Positions 37,703-49,088 of a stretch of 64,000 nt of DNA are shown piece after piece. Both the position numbers and the translations under genes were made by a program. Below the pieces are notes generated by a model. That model saw only the letters and a program-made list of their open reading frames with translations, searched no databases and had not been told where the DNA came from. Positions within the stretch are counted from its first letter, which is position 1; the number at the start of each line of letters is the position of its first letter. Origin of the DNA: Tieghemostelium lacteum (lineage: Eukaryota > Evosea > Eumycetozoa > Dictyosteliales > Raperosteliaceae); the NCBI GenBank assembly GCA_001606155.1, contig LODT01000046.1, positions 1-64,000 on the forward strand, in the 5' to 3' direction.

Positions 37703-40048
37703 TTATTTTCTTCTTGGATCTAACTTTCTTTCTTTGTTTTCTTTTAAGGAGACAGTTCTATTGAATACCAATTTTGAGGCAGTTGAATCCTTATCACAAC
37801 AGAAATAACCAGTTCTTTCAAATTGGAATCTATCATATTCCTTTGAACCCTCAAGAGTCTTATCAGCAAAAGCATAGACAACTTTCTTTGAATTTGGATT
37901 GACAGATTCAACCCAATTGTCACCAACTTCCTCGTCGGTAAACAAGTGTTCATAGAGTCTGACCTCAATCATTTGTGGTTTCTTATCGGCTTTAGAAGAT
38001 ACCCAATGTATAGTCTTACATTTAGCAGTGTTAGCACGGTCCATGGTTACATGAATCTCTTGGATTTGACCAGCTTTATCAAAGATGACTTCATCGCAGT
38101 GGACATTGTATGCATATTTGAGAAGTACACTCTTTTTAGGTGCCAAACCGTAGTAATCCTTACTGTCTTCCATACGGAAATCTGATCTCTCAATATAGAT
38201 TACACGTGATAAATCTACTTTGTGTGTACCTTTTTCTGGGTGTCCTGGGATATTTGGTACTGTGATTTCTTCATCTGCACCCTCTGCATAGTTGGTAATG
38301 ATGACTTTAATAGGGTCTAAGACAACCATAGCACGAGTGGCTTTCTCATTGAGATCGGTACGGAGACAGTGTTCTAGAAGTTCGTAGGGAATAGAGGTGC
38401 TGTTAGCTTTAGTTACACCAACAGTCTCACAAAGCATTTGAATAGATTCTGGGGTGTAACCCTTTCTACGGAATGCATTTAAGGTGGAGAGTCTTGGGTC
38501 ATCCCAACCATCTACAATACCAGTTTGAACCATGGTGATGATCTTTCTCTTACTGAGGAGAATGTGAGTGAGATTGAGTCTTGCGAACTCCCAAACTACT
38601 GGTCTGTAGAGACCCAAAACGTCAACCAACCAGTTATAGGTAAGTCTTCTGACTTCAAATTCAAGTGTACACAGTGAATGTGTAATGTTTTCTATAGAGT
38701 CTACTAGACAATGAGAGTAATCATAGCTTGGATAGATGCACCATTTGTCACCTGTCATGGGGTGGTGATGGTACTTGATACGGTATGCAATCATGTCTCT
38801 CATGCAAGGATTGGCATGCTTCATATCACCCTTCATACGAAGTGTGACTTCACCTTCCTTGAACTTTCCTTTTCTCATGTCCTCAAAGAGTTTGAGATTC
38901 TCTTCAACTGGAGTGTTTCTCCAAGGACTGTCAATCATCTTCTCTCTGCAAGACTTGATTTCAGCAGGTGGTTGGAAACAAACATAGGCCAAACCTCTTC
39001 TAATCAATTCCAAAGCCAAATCATACAATTGGTCAAAGTAGTCTGAGGAATAGGTAATCTTGGTTGGTTCATGTCCTAACCATCTTACACTGTCCTTAAT
39101 GGAATCAATGTACTCTTGATTCTCTTTCTCTGGATTGGTATCATCAAAACGTAGATAACAAGTACCACCATTCTTTTTAGCATATCCAAAATCCAAAAAC
39201 ATTGCTTTTGCATGACCAATATGCAAGTAACCGTTAGGTTCAGGTGGGAAACGTGTTACAACTTTACCTCCAGTAGCCTTCAAATGATTCTCTAATAGTT
39301 CTTTAGTATTTTGAATATTATCTTTTGGATCTGGGAATTTAATATTTTCTAATGTGTCTTCTTCATTTGTTGTTGTTGTAGTTGTTGTACTTGAAGTTGA
39401 TGTTGTATTATTATTATTTGTGGGAGATGTGGTAGTGGGTTTTTCGTTTTTGGGTTTTTCAACTTTTGCAATGGCATTTTCAGGTAAAGATTTATCACCT
39501 AGAGTGGCTAATACAGTTGCATCTAAAGTATCTTTTAAGACTTTACCATCAGCCCATTTCAATGCAGTTCTAATTTCACCTAATGCAACATTGAAATTGT
39601 ATGCATAACGTTTAGATAGAATTTCACTATTATGTTTAGTGAAATAGTCTGTTACAGCATCTTTAATTTGTTCATTGGTAATGACTACACCTACACCACA
39701 TGTAGATTTGAAATCATCTAGAACAATGTCATCAAGTGCATGTAATTTGACATAATCTAAACAGGCTTGTAAATTCAATGTTCCAATTTCTTTCTTTATA
39801 ATGTATTCAATAACCAATTTTCTATGTTTAACTGCATTGGCTGGATATTTAGATGCCATAGTATAGAATAACAGACCTACTGATCTGTCGATACCTTCGT
39901 CTACATTGATTCCTGAATCTTCAATAATCTCTTTTAATTGTTTACTCAAATTAATATTACCAGCAGCTTCTTTAGCTTTAGTATTATTTAATCCAATCTT
40001 TTCAAATAAACTAATTAATTGTGGATCAATTTCTTTTGGTGGTGCCAT
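37703..40048 (-). CDS. glnS: glutaminyl-tRNA synthetase, cytosolic
   Basis: The 781-residue, intron-free protein charges tRNA-Gln. The N-terminal 190 residues are the eukaryote-specific helical domain, followed by a Thr/Asn-rich linker. The class I core begins RFPPEPNGYLHIGHAKAM (HIGH near residue 272) and has LLSKRK, the KMSKS equivalent, near 497, then the anticodon-binding beta barrel. CIYPSYDYSHCLVDS and LEFEVRR are typical of GlnRS/GluRS, and length and linker fit GlnRS. Nothing looks damaged. Confidence 0.95.
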   Translation of the reverse strand: MAPPKEIDPQLISLFEKIGLNNTKAKEAAGNINLSKQLKEIIEDSGINVDEGIDRSVGLLFYTMASKYPANAVKHRKLVIEYIIKKEIGTLNLQACLDYVKLHALDDIVLDDFKSTCGVGVVITNEQIKDAVTDYFTKHNSEILSKRYAYNFNVALGEIRTALKWADGKVLKDTLDATVLATLGDKSLPENAIAKVEKPKNEKPTTTSPTNNNNTTSTSSTTTTTTTNEEDTLENIKFPDPKDNIQNTKELLENHLKATGGKVVTRFPPEPNGYLHIGHAKAMFLDFGYAKKNGGTCYLRFDDTNPEKENQEYIDSIKDSVRWLGHEPTKITYSSDYFDQLYDLALELIRRGLAYVCFQPPAEIKSCREKMIDSPWRNTPVEENLKLFEDMRKGKFKEGEVTLRMKGDMKHANPCMRDMIAYRIKYHHHPMTGDKWCIYPSYDYSHCLVDSIENITHSLCTLEFEVRRLTYNWLVDVLGLYRPVVWEFARLNLTHILLSKRKIITMVQTGIVDGWDDPRLSTLNAFRRKGYTPESIQMLCETVGVTKANSTSIPYELLEHCLRTDLNEKATRAMVVLDPIKVIITNYAEGADEEITVPNIPGHPEKGTHKVDLSRVIYIERSDFRMEDSKDYYGLAPKKSVLLKYAYNVHCDEVIFDKAGQIQEIHVTMDRANTAKCKTIHWVSSKADKKPQMIEVRLYEHLFTDEEVGDNWVESVNPNSKKVVYAFADKTLEGSKEYDRFQFERTGYFCCDKDSTASKLVFNRTVSLKENKERKLDPRRK

Positions 40049-40442
40049 ATTATATCTCTATTCTAAAATAAAATAAGTAAGTTATTTTCAAAAAAAAAAA
40101 AATAAAAATTTTTATGAAACTTCAAGTTATAGATTATTTTGGTAAAAGTACAAGAAACCTTAATTATAAGTTATAAAAACTAAATTATGAGATATTTATA
40201 AAATAGGATATTATCTTAATTTCCAATCTTAAATTTTAAAGAATTTATAAATATCTATTTATTTAACAAATAATCTTTGTAAAAATAAATGAATTATAAG
40301 TTAATTTTTTGATGTTGATAACATTTTTATCGTTATTTTCGTAATTTCATCTGTCAAGTTCAACTTTTATAACAAGTTTTTTTTAAAAAATTTTTTTTGT
40401 TTTGAATAGTTGGAGGATTTACAATTGTTTGATTTATAAATA
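40049..40442. promoter_or_regulatory. divergent intergenic region between GlnRS and a Lys/Glu-rich gene
   Basis: The 394 bp contain oligo-A and oligo-T runs, as in dictyostelid promoters, and no open frame of note. It should hold both promoters. I recognise no specific site. Confidence 0.4.
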
Positions 40443-42172
40443 ATGGGACCAAAAAGAACAGCACCAAAGACAGACAGTACAACAACAACTACTACTACTA
40501 GTACTGCTAGTAAAAAAGTTAGTAGTAAAGCTAAAAATCCAGAACTTGAAGAAAAGAGAAAATCCAAACTTCGTAAAATTGATTGGAGAGAATTAATGCC
40601 AATAGGTTTTGAATTTGCAACATGGTCTGATATGAAAAATGAAAAGTGGACATTTGAAAAATTAAATGAAGAGCTTACAAGAGGAGAATTATCAAAAACT
40701 GATTATCCACTCTATGTATTTATGGGTGCACAACGTAAGTCCCTATCCCATTTATATCTCTCTTTTCACTATATTCCTATTTGCTGAGATTTGATCAAAA
40801 TCTAAACCTACAAGATGATATGATATTAATTAGTGTGAAACTATTCAAACTTTTATAGCAATTGTTGAAAATAAGATTGCCATGAATATGCCTTATATTG
40901 TGGTATTTGATTGTCCATCTCCACCACCAAGTAAGATTGCAAGTACATCTATTCAAAGTGGTTCCGAAGAGATTTATGATTGCTCTAAATTTGGTTTGAA
41001 ATGGGCACCATATGTCAAGGCAAAATATGAATCTGCTTATCTCAAAGGTACTCCATACCAAATCTATACTTTAAATAACAGTGAAAGAACTGGTAAAGCA
41101 ATTTCTGCTGAGAAATCATTAGCTTTACAATATCTTTTACCTTGTAAGTAATTTCAAAACCTAAAAAAAGGTGTGGGGAGTGAAGATACAATAGTAAACT
41201 AATTTTTAAATTTTAGACATTAGAATACCAAGATTAGCAAAAGATGTTAAGAAACCAGAAGTAAGATCAGTACATTTCTCAAGAGATGTTCATTTCAAAA
41301 GAGATTATGTTCTTAAACTAAACAAAGAGGCACAAACCAAAGCAGAGGAGGTACTTGAGAAAGCTAAAAAAGAAGCTGAGGATGCCGGTAAGAAATACAG
41401 AGGCCCTGCTAAACCAAAGTACACATTATGGGCTGAGAATAAAGAAGGAAAACATGTAAAGAGATTTGAGTTCTCTTACAACAAGGATGTTGATGACTTG
41501 GAGAGCTTCACTGAGGAGATGATTGATGACAATCACATTGATGAGGAACCAGAGACTCTCAAAAACTGGGTTAAAGAAGAGTTTAAGAAGAAGAGAGAGA
41601 AGGTTGATCAGGATTTCCTGGATATGGAAAATGAATTGGCAGCCTATACCAAAGAACAAGCTACCAACTACGATGAGGCTAAAATCTACAAGTTCTATCC
41701 AAGTCATGAGACTATAGATGTGCATAAATATGCATCTGGTAGAATCAATCGTTATTGGGGTAACGCTACTAAAACCTTCCCTGAAGAGATCAAAAAAGAT
41801 TTAAGTACTCTTAAAAAGATCAAAGAGGAGGATATGGCTGCCTATAAAAATCTAATTGATAAAGAATATCTTCATAAAGAAGCCAATGGAGATGAGGAAA
41901 TGAAATCAGTTCAAACTGAAGAAAAAGAGGAAGTAGAAGAAGAGGAAGAACAAGATGAACCTGAGAAACCAACTGTAACCACAACTAAAAAACCATCAAA
42001 AGCATCTGCTAAACAATCTAAACCTAAACCAGCAACCACCAAAAACAACAAAAGAAAAGAAATGGATCCTCCAACTGAAGATCAAAAAGAAGATAATGAA
42101 GAAGAAGTAGAAGAAGAGAAAACTGTTGAAACTTCTTCTAAAAAACACAAAACAACCAAAAATGGTAAATAA
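40443..42172 (+). CDS. Lys/Glu-rich protein of unknown function
   Basis: Three exons (40443-40734, 40859-41143, 41217-42172) join in phase to about 510 residues, with GTAAGT donors. The N-terminus is basic and Thr-rich. The central part (ELMPIGFEFATWSDMKNEKW, then MPYIVVFDCPSPPP) looks like a folded domain. The C-terminal half is long charged helix, then an acidic stretch and a Lys-rich tail (SSKKHKTTKNGK) that could be a nuclear signal. I recognise no family. A nuclear or nucleolar role is possible from composition only. Confidence 0.75.
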
Positions 42173-42247
42173 ATTTAAAAAAACAAAAACCCTCTAATTT
42201 AAAACAAAGAACACTCTATTCTACTATTATTCTATATTCTAAAAATC

Positions 42248-42280
<33 letters not shown>

Positions 42281-42281
<1 letters not shown>

Positions 42282-42775
42282 TACACATATGGATTTTCAA
42301 TTTGTTGACAACCCTCAGTTGGACAAACCATCATAACACTACTACCTCTACAAACTACTAAACCTAAATATCTCTTTTGTTCTGTTACTGTAAGTGGATC
42401 TTGTGGATCTCTAATAAATTCTTCAGTTCTATCTAATGTTATATTAACTAATTGATCATATCCTTTTAATATACCTTGAACTATATGATCATATTTAGTT
42501 GATTATATATATTAAAAACTAAGTATTAATTTTCTGAATAAAACACACTATAGCAGTAATACCCTATAAGATATTATTTATAAATAGGTACCTTCACGAC
42601 CACCTGTAAATTTAACTAGTATTTCTTTACCTAGAAATTTCTGTAAATCTAAAATTGATTCTTTTTTATTTGATAATGATGTCTATGATATTTGATCACT
42701 TTAATTAATAATTATTCCTTTAGGATATATATATATCTATGTTTCTATTGATGAATTTTCATTTTCATTTACCAT
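42281..42775 (-). CDS. lsm7: LSM7, U6 snRNA/mRNA decay Sm-like protein
   Basis: Exons 42592-42682 and 42281-42480 join in phase, and the ATG appears to be a separate 3-nt exon at 42773-42775 with donor GTAAAT. The product has 97 residues. VQGILKGYDQLVNITLD, then EQKRYLGLVVCRGSSVMMV are the Sm1 and Sm2 signatures of LSM7. It is part of the LSM1-7 (mRNA decay) and LSM2-8 (U6 snRNP) rings. It lies divergent from the splicing factor Prp17. The start exon is inferred from phase and could be otherwise. Confidence 0.85.
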
Positions 42776-42863
42776 TATTTTTCAATGTTGTGGTCAGTGT
42801 GAGTTTTCAAAAAAATTAAAAAATTTTATCATTTTGTTTAATATCTTCACACAAATAAGATAA

Positions 42864-44534
42864 ATGGATTTATTAAAAGGGAATTATAATGATTCAAGTG
42901 ATGAAGAGGATGAACAACAAAAACAACAACAAAAAGAAAGAGATAATAGTAATAATATAGATAATAATGTACAAAATAATAGAATAAAAGCAGAATTTAA
43001 AGATATAACAACATTTATACCAAATTTAACACCAAGTGTTAGTGATATAAAGGTAATTGAGAATAAGGTTTCATCTGATACTAGAATGTTGTTATATAAT
43101 CCAACAGTAGAGCAATTGGAAGGTGAAACATCTGGACCTATAAAACCATTTTCACAAGCTGAAAACCCTATAAAGAAGAATCATGTCAGTGGTCATATTG
43201 AAAACTATGCAATGAGTGACTATTCATTTCATCAACAATATCATTATCAGATACATCAACAGAATATACAAAGTGGAAGAAATGATAGTGTTTTAAAAAA
43301 GAGGGCTTATGAGGATCCTTCAAAAGTTGGACAATATAAAGGAACTTGGAAAGATAAAAAGAATATAGTTTTATCAGGACCCCCTACAGCATCAAATGAA
43401 GATACTGGTAGTGGTCTAGTGGAAAACGATGGTCAGGAGCTATCAGAGGAACAGAAATTGTATATGGAGTCGAAATTAAAGAAATCTAAACATAAATTGG
43501 AAAGAGATGTTCCAGAGCATACTGCACAGTTTCATGGTGATACAAAGAGAGATTATATGGGTAGATCTTGGGTTGAGCCACCTAGTGATTTGAAACCTGA
43601 CCAAGAGGTGAATAGTTATATACCCAAGAGAATGGTACATACTTGGTCTGGACATAGTAAGGGTGTTTCAGCAATTAGGTTCTTTCCTAGATATGGGCAT
43701 TTATTGCTGTCATGTTCTATGGATAGTTCTGTAAAGATTTGGGATGTTAATGGGGATAGAAGATGTATGCAGACGTATACAGGACATTCGCAAGCTGTCC
43801 GTGACATATGCTTTACAAATGACGGAAGACAGTTTTTGAGTGCAGGTTTTGATAGAGTAACTCGTCTTTGGGATACAGAGACTGGACAGATAATATCAAC
43901 ATTCTCAAATGGAAAAACTCCATATTGTGTGAAATTTAACCCCGATATGGATAAACAAAATTTATTTTTGGTGGGTGGTTCCGATAAGAAAATTTTGCAA
44001 TATGATGTGAAATCGAATGAAGTGGTTCAAGAATATGACCAACATTTAGGTGCGATAAATACAATTACATTTATAGACGATAATAGAAGATTTGTGTCCA
44101 GTTCTGATGATAAGAGTTTAAGAGTTTGGGATTGGGGTATACCAGTGGTTATTAAATATATAAGTGATCCCAGTATGCATAGTATGCCAGCTGTGACTTT
44201 GCATCCTAAAGGTAAATGGTTTGTTGCCTCTTCACTTGACAATCAGTTACTAGTCTATAATGCTCGTGATAAATTTAGAGTCAATAAGAAAAAGAGGTTT
44301 GCAGGTCACCTAGTTTCAGGTTATGCATGTCAGTTTGGGTTCAGTCCTGATGGAAAATATCTAGTCTCTGGTGACAGTACTGGTAAAACATATTTTTGGG
44401 ATTGGAAGTCCTGTTCACTCAAAAAAACCATTCAAGCTCATGATCAAGTTTGTATTGATGTTGAATGGCATCCTTTGGAAACTTCCAAAGTTGCCACTTG
44501 TTCATGGGATGGTAAAATCAAATATTGGGATTAA
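42864..44534 (+). CDS. cdc40: pre-mRNA-processing factor 17 (Prp17/CDC40)
   Basis: The 556-residue, intron-free protein has an acidic, Gln-rich N-terminus, the family block GHIENYAMSDYSFHQQYHYQ region, KLERDVPEHTAQFHG, and then at least six WD40 repeats from about residue 265 (HTWSGHSKGVSAIRFFP, IKIWD-type ends). It acts in the second step of splicing. The length is normal. It is divergent from the LSM7 gene, and a shared promoter of about 90 bp is likely. Confidence 0.93.
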   Translation: MDLLKGNYNDSSDEEDEQQKQQQKERDNSNNIDNNVQNNRIKAEFKDITTFIPNLTPSVSDIKVIENKVSSDTRMLLYNPTVEQLEGETSGPIKPFSQAENPIKKNHVSGHIENYAMSDYSFHQQYHYQIHQQNIQSGRNDSVLKKRAYEDPSKVGQYKGTWKDKKNIVLSGPPTASNEDTGSGLVENDGQELSEEQKLYMESKLKKSKHKLERDVPEHTAQFHGDTKRDYMGRSWVEPPSDLKPDQEVNSYIPKRMVHTWSGHSKGVSAIRFFPRYGHLLLSCSMDSSVKIWDVNGDRRCMQTYTGHSQAVRDICFTNDGRQFLSAGFDRVTRLWDTETGQIISTFSNGKTPYCVKFNPDMDKQNLFLVGGSDKKILQYDVKSNEVVQEYDQHLGAINTITFIDDNRRFVSSSDDKSLRVWDWGIPVVIKYISDPSMHSMPAVTLHPKGKWFVASSLDNQLLVYNARDKFRVNKKKRFAGHLVSGYACQFGFSPDGKYLVSGDSTGKTYFWDWKSCSLKKTIQAHDQVCIDVEWHPLETSKVATCSWDGKIKYWD

Positions 44535-44589
44535 AATCAAAAATATTATAAAACTAAAAATTTTAATTTTACAAATCTCCATCAAAGAA

Positions 44590-44613
44590 GATCTTCTATC
44601 CACAATACTTTAT

Positions 44614-44650
<37 letters not shown>
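44590..44650. repeat. long poly-T tract between Prp17 and Eps15-like genes
   Basis: A run of about 30 T follows the Prp17 stop and precedes the next start. Such tracts are common near dictyostelid promoters. Confidence 0.7.
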
Positions 44651-44678
44651 TTTTTATTAATTGTTTAATTTATCAAAC

Positions 44679-47600
44679 ATGCGAGGTAAATATTGTATAC
44701 TACAATAACAGTTTTGAAAATGTTAAAATATTCAAATTTGATGTTTAGCTGAATCACAGGTTCCAAATGTACAGAGAACCTATTATGAATCATTATTTGC
44801 ATTAGCAGATAGTGATAAAGATGGAAAGATTGGATTTCAAGATGCAGGTTTCTTTACCAAATCTTCATTGACTCTACCAATTCTCAATGATGTATGGCAA
44901 TTGGCTGATCAAAATGGCCAAAGATTTTTGAATATTGATGATTTTATTATAGCATTAAAATTAATATCTTTAGCACAAATGGGTGAAGCAATATCTCTAG
45001 ATTCAATCAGAGCTCTATCCGTTATTCCACCCCCAAAACTCATTGATATACCACCTTTAAAATCAGATGTAAGTGAAAGTTTAACAATTATCGAAACTGT
45101 GTAGGAAGGATTTCTAATATCTTTTATTTTATTTTAAAATATATGTATAGTTAACATTAACATCAAATGATAAAACACATTATATTGAGACATTTAATAA
45201 ATGTGATTATGATAATGATGGGTATATAACAGGTCAACAATGTGTACAGATATTCTCATCATCTAGATTACCACCAAAGACATTGAGTGCAATATGGCAA
45301 TTAGCTGATAAAGATCAGGATCAGAAATTGGATTGTCAGGAATTTATAATTGCAACTTATCTTATTAATATGGTATTGGCTGGATATGATCTACCACAGA
45401 GTTTGTCAGAGTCATTACTTAATCAGGCACAGTATATTAGTGCTGCAGGTGTTTTGTCACCTAAGGTACCAGATTGGTTGGTACCACCAGCTGAGAGAAT
45501 TATTCATGAAGCTACATTTAATAAGTATCAGAGAAATGAGTATATCACTGGTACACAAGCTAAAGAACTCTTTGAAAAGTATAATCTACCAAACCAAGAT
45601 CTTCATCAGATTTGGGATCTTGCAGATTACAATAGAGATACGAGATTGGATAAACATAAGTTTGTTATTGCAATGTATTTAATCAATCAGAGAAGAAAAG
45701 GTAAAGAATTGCCAACTGTTTTGCCTCAGATTCTTTTGGAATCTTCTAAATCCACTTTTCAATCCACACCAGTTTTGGGAATTCAACAATCAGATTCAAT
45801 TAAATCTCCACAGGATAAATATAATATCAATCTAAATGAGATTACTGAACAACCTCCTCAACCTATTCAAAGACAATTTACAGGTACAAGTACTGGTAGT
45901 AATCCATTGAATACCAGTAGTTCTAATCTATTTAATCAGGGTGCAACTTCACCACTATCCAATTCAAATACAGTTGTACAACCACCTCCTATTGGACTTT
46001 TAAGTGGTCAGTTATCTAGTGATTCTTTTACCAAACAAGATTCATATATATCACCACCTCCTACTTCATCTCATCCAAAGAATAGACATTCTATGATGGT
46101 AGGTGGACATGTACATCAACAACAACCACCACCTTTAATTTCATCAGTATCCTCTAATAATTTGGTATCAAGTCCTGTTATATCAAGTGGTACTACTACC
46201 ACTACTACTAATACCACAATTGCAACTCCATCTTTACCACCTAGTACTGCCAGTAGCAGTAATCTTTCACAATTGATGGAAAATATCAGTAAGATTCAAC
46301 AAATGGTATTTGATTCGGATAAAGAAAAACAAGAGATGGCAGAACAGATTGAGAAGGAGAACCAAATGTCACTCAAATTGGCAAAGGATTTAGAGATGGA
46401 GAATAAACATCTTAATGAGATTCAATCTGATATTGCAACTGAGACCTTGGTTTTAAATAATAGAAAACAAGAGAACCAAGAACTAAAAGATAAGATTTCC
46501 AATACCAGACATGAAATTAAATCATCTAATATTCAATTGGAACAGTTATTACAATCTATAAAAGAAAAGATTGAACAGTTTGAGGAGAACAATGAAATGT
46601 TAATTGAATTACAAAATGATCTTCGTGAAAAACAATCTGAAGTTGAAAAACAAAAATCTGAAATTGATCGTCTCAATCACTCCATTGAACAATTGAAACA
46701 ACAGAGATTGGAAACTAAAAATGAACTAAATAGTACAAAGCAAATCATAAATGATCAAAAGAATCAAATTTCACAATTAAATAATGAATTTAAACAATTA
46801 AAACAACCATCTCTACAATCACCTCAACAACCAACATCACCATTATCACAACAACAAACTATTGTACAACAACCACAACAGCAACAGCAACAATCATCTT
46901 CACTCTCATTCTCTGGATTTGGTAATGATGATTGGAGTTGGAGTGATTCCGAAGTGAAACCACCAACACAACAACCACCTCAACCATCAGTACCTCAAAC
47001 TAAATCATTACCAAATTCACCATTTGATTTGGTTGTTAATATTCCAACACAACAACCACAACAACAAAATTTAAATAAGTCAACTCTTACATCATCTTCA
47101 TCATCAGTCGGTAGTACTAAACAACAACCATCTCAACAACAACAGCAACAACAAGTACAACATCATACATCATCACCATTTGATGCAATGTTTAGTAGTG
47201 CATTCCAACAAAATCTATCAACTTCTAATTCTGGCGCCAATAATACATTTGGAACATCATCTTTCAATAGTAATAGCAATTTTACTTTTGAACCATCATT
47301 TAATTTCAAAGATTCCAAAGATCCATTCACAGCCGAATCTAACAGCCACAATCCATTTGGTGAGGAAAGTTCCATTTCATCTACAAAAGATTTAGGTTCA
47401 GAGACATTATCTGAAGCTCAATTTATTAATGATAAGGAATTACCATTATTCACTGAGGTTAATGAGGCTTTTAAAAATTCTAGAGATCCATTTGGCCCAT
47501 TATCTAGTGGTAGTACTGTTAAGGATTCATTTTTTAAAATTGGATCTAGTGTTTTGGAACTCAACGGTAAAAAGTCATCAATAGATCAACAACCATCACC

Positions 47601-47976
47601 CATTAAATCACAGAATACTGATATTCAATCACCAATTACAACAACTACAACTACAACTACAACAACATCATCAGCTACAACTAATAATAATACAGCTGAT
47701 GATGGATTTGGTGATTTTACACCATTCCCAACAACATTTTCAAGTAATAATAATAATAGCATAGTTGGATTTGAAGATTCATTTGATGATAATTTTAATC
47801 CACAAACAGTTAATCAACCAATAACATCATCTGACACTAGTTTTGATATGTTTACAGCATTCTCATCAAACAACCAACAACCAAACTCAAATAACCCATT
47901 TGGTGATAAATTTGATTTTTCAAATTCCTCTTTTGATTCTTTTGCTGAACAACCACCACAACAACAACAACAATAA
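44679..47976 (+). CDS. eps15: Eps15-like endocytic adaptor with three EH domains
   Basis: A 7-nt first exon (44679-44685), then 44749-45068 and 45151-47976 join in phase to about 1050 residues. Three EH domains occupy the first 330 residues (DSDKDGKIGFQDA, NDGYITGQQ, then TGTQAKELFEKYNLP). A Ser/Thr/Pro-rich linker, a coiled coil (about residues 480-660) and a Gln/Asn-rich tail with NPFG and DPF motifs follow, which is the Eps15 plan for binding AP-2 and clathrin coats. The tail ends in poly-Gln. Confidence 0.88.
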
Positions 47977-48074
47977 ACTTTCTTCAACACAAAATATCCA
48001 AACTTTATTATTATTTATAAATTAAAAAATGAAATGTATTTATATTTTTATTCTCATTATATTATTGGTAAATT

Positions 48075-49088
48075 TTAAAATCTAGATAATAAATATTGTA
48101 GAGAATAAATTGAAGCAAATGATAGTAATTGAGTTGTACCACCGTGATAGAATTTATAAATACCATTACTGGTATATAAAGATTTGACTAATGATATAAG
48201 GGATTGTGGTTGACCTGTTAGAATTTGTTTTTGATAATTCAATTGAATTACATTGAATGGTGTTGCAATGGTAAAAAGTGTGAATACTCCAAATAATTGA
48301 GATGATGTGATTTTTGAGAGATAGTAAAGTGCTTTACTTTCTGGTTTTTCTTGTGATTTTCTTTGAATATATTGATCTAGTTGACCTAGTGCCAATGTAC
48401 TGGCAGTTAAGACCATATTCATTGCTAAATATGATGAAAATCCGTGATAGAGATTAAAGAAACCTCTGCCTTTAAAGTCTAGTACTTTATCAAGAGTTGC
48501 GAGAAAAGTAGGAGTGGATGTATATTGTAGTACTGATAGATTGCTAATTAAAGTTGCTGGATATCCAACTAAATAGCATAGTGGTAGTGTAAAGATATTT
48601 GCAGCGTTCATTCCAGACAATATTTCAATACCAGATTTTACGAGGAAATCTGATAGCATCTTGTATGACATTCCTCTAAATAACCATTTCCAATCCACAC
48701 GATTTTGAAATACCTGTAGAGGAGTTAATTTGGTTCCCTCACTGGCAAAACATACAAAACTTAAATTTAAGAATGGTTGTTGTAAGGTTTCAAAAGCTCT
48801 CATTACAGAGGTTTTTATAGTATCTATACGGTTCTTTTTCAATGCCTCTTTGGAATAGAAATTGTCATATAGATATCTAAGTCTTTTGTTTCCTAGTACT
48901 TTATAGGCTAAATCAAATGTTTCTCTGAGATCTTTGTTTTGAATGATTATATTTTCGTAATGTTCAGCAAGTTGTTCTTTTGTGAAATCTTTACCTACAC
49001 CCAACAACTCATAGATGTCTACTTTTTGTAATTTTACAAAATCTACAATTTCTTCATAGGTAGGTGGATGTATTAATTGTGGTTCCAT
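48075..49088 (-). CDS. DnaJ-like domain fused to a mitochondrial-carrier-like region
   Basis: The 337-residue protein starts with a J-like helical region (VDIYELLGVGKDFTKEQLAE ... LAYKVLGNKRLRYLYD), but the HPD tripeptide needed to stimulate Hsp70 is absent. The rest looks like carrier repeats: LFRGMSYKM, GRGFFNLYHGFSSYLAMN and GIYKFYHGGTTQLLSF are the aromatic-Gly turns of SLC25 proteins, with several hydrophobic helices. The PX(D/E)XX(K/R) motifs are not clear. An outer- or inner-membrane protein with a degenerate J domain is the best guess. Confidence 0.6.
   Translation of the reverse strand: MEPQLIHPPTYEEIVDFVKLQKVDIYELLGVGKDFTKEQLAEHYENIIIQNKDLRETFDLAYKVLGNKRLRYLYDNFYSKEALKKNRIDTIKTSVMRAFETLQQPFLNLSFVCFASEGTKLTPLQVFQNRVDWKWLFRGMSYKMLSDFLVKSGIEILSGMNAANIFTLPLCYLVGYPATLISNLSVLQYTSTPTFLATLDKVLDFKGRGFFNLYHGFSSYLAMNMVLTASTLALGQLDQYIQRKSQEKPESKALYYLSKITSSQLFGVFTLFTIATPFNVIQLNYQKQILTGQPQSLISLVKSLYTSNGIYKFYHGGTTQLLSFASIYSLQYLLSRF

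Noticed and set aside
39354-39608. Valine-rich plus-strand frame inside GlnRS
   Set aside because: It is the opposite strand of the Thr-rich linker of a clear GlnRS gene.
44590-44650. Poly-T tract as a retrotransposon tail
   Set aside because: No target duplication or element sequence lies next to it, and such tracts are common in these spacers.
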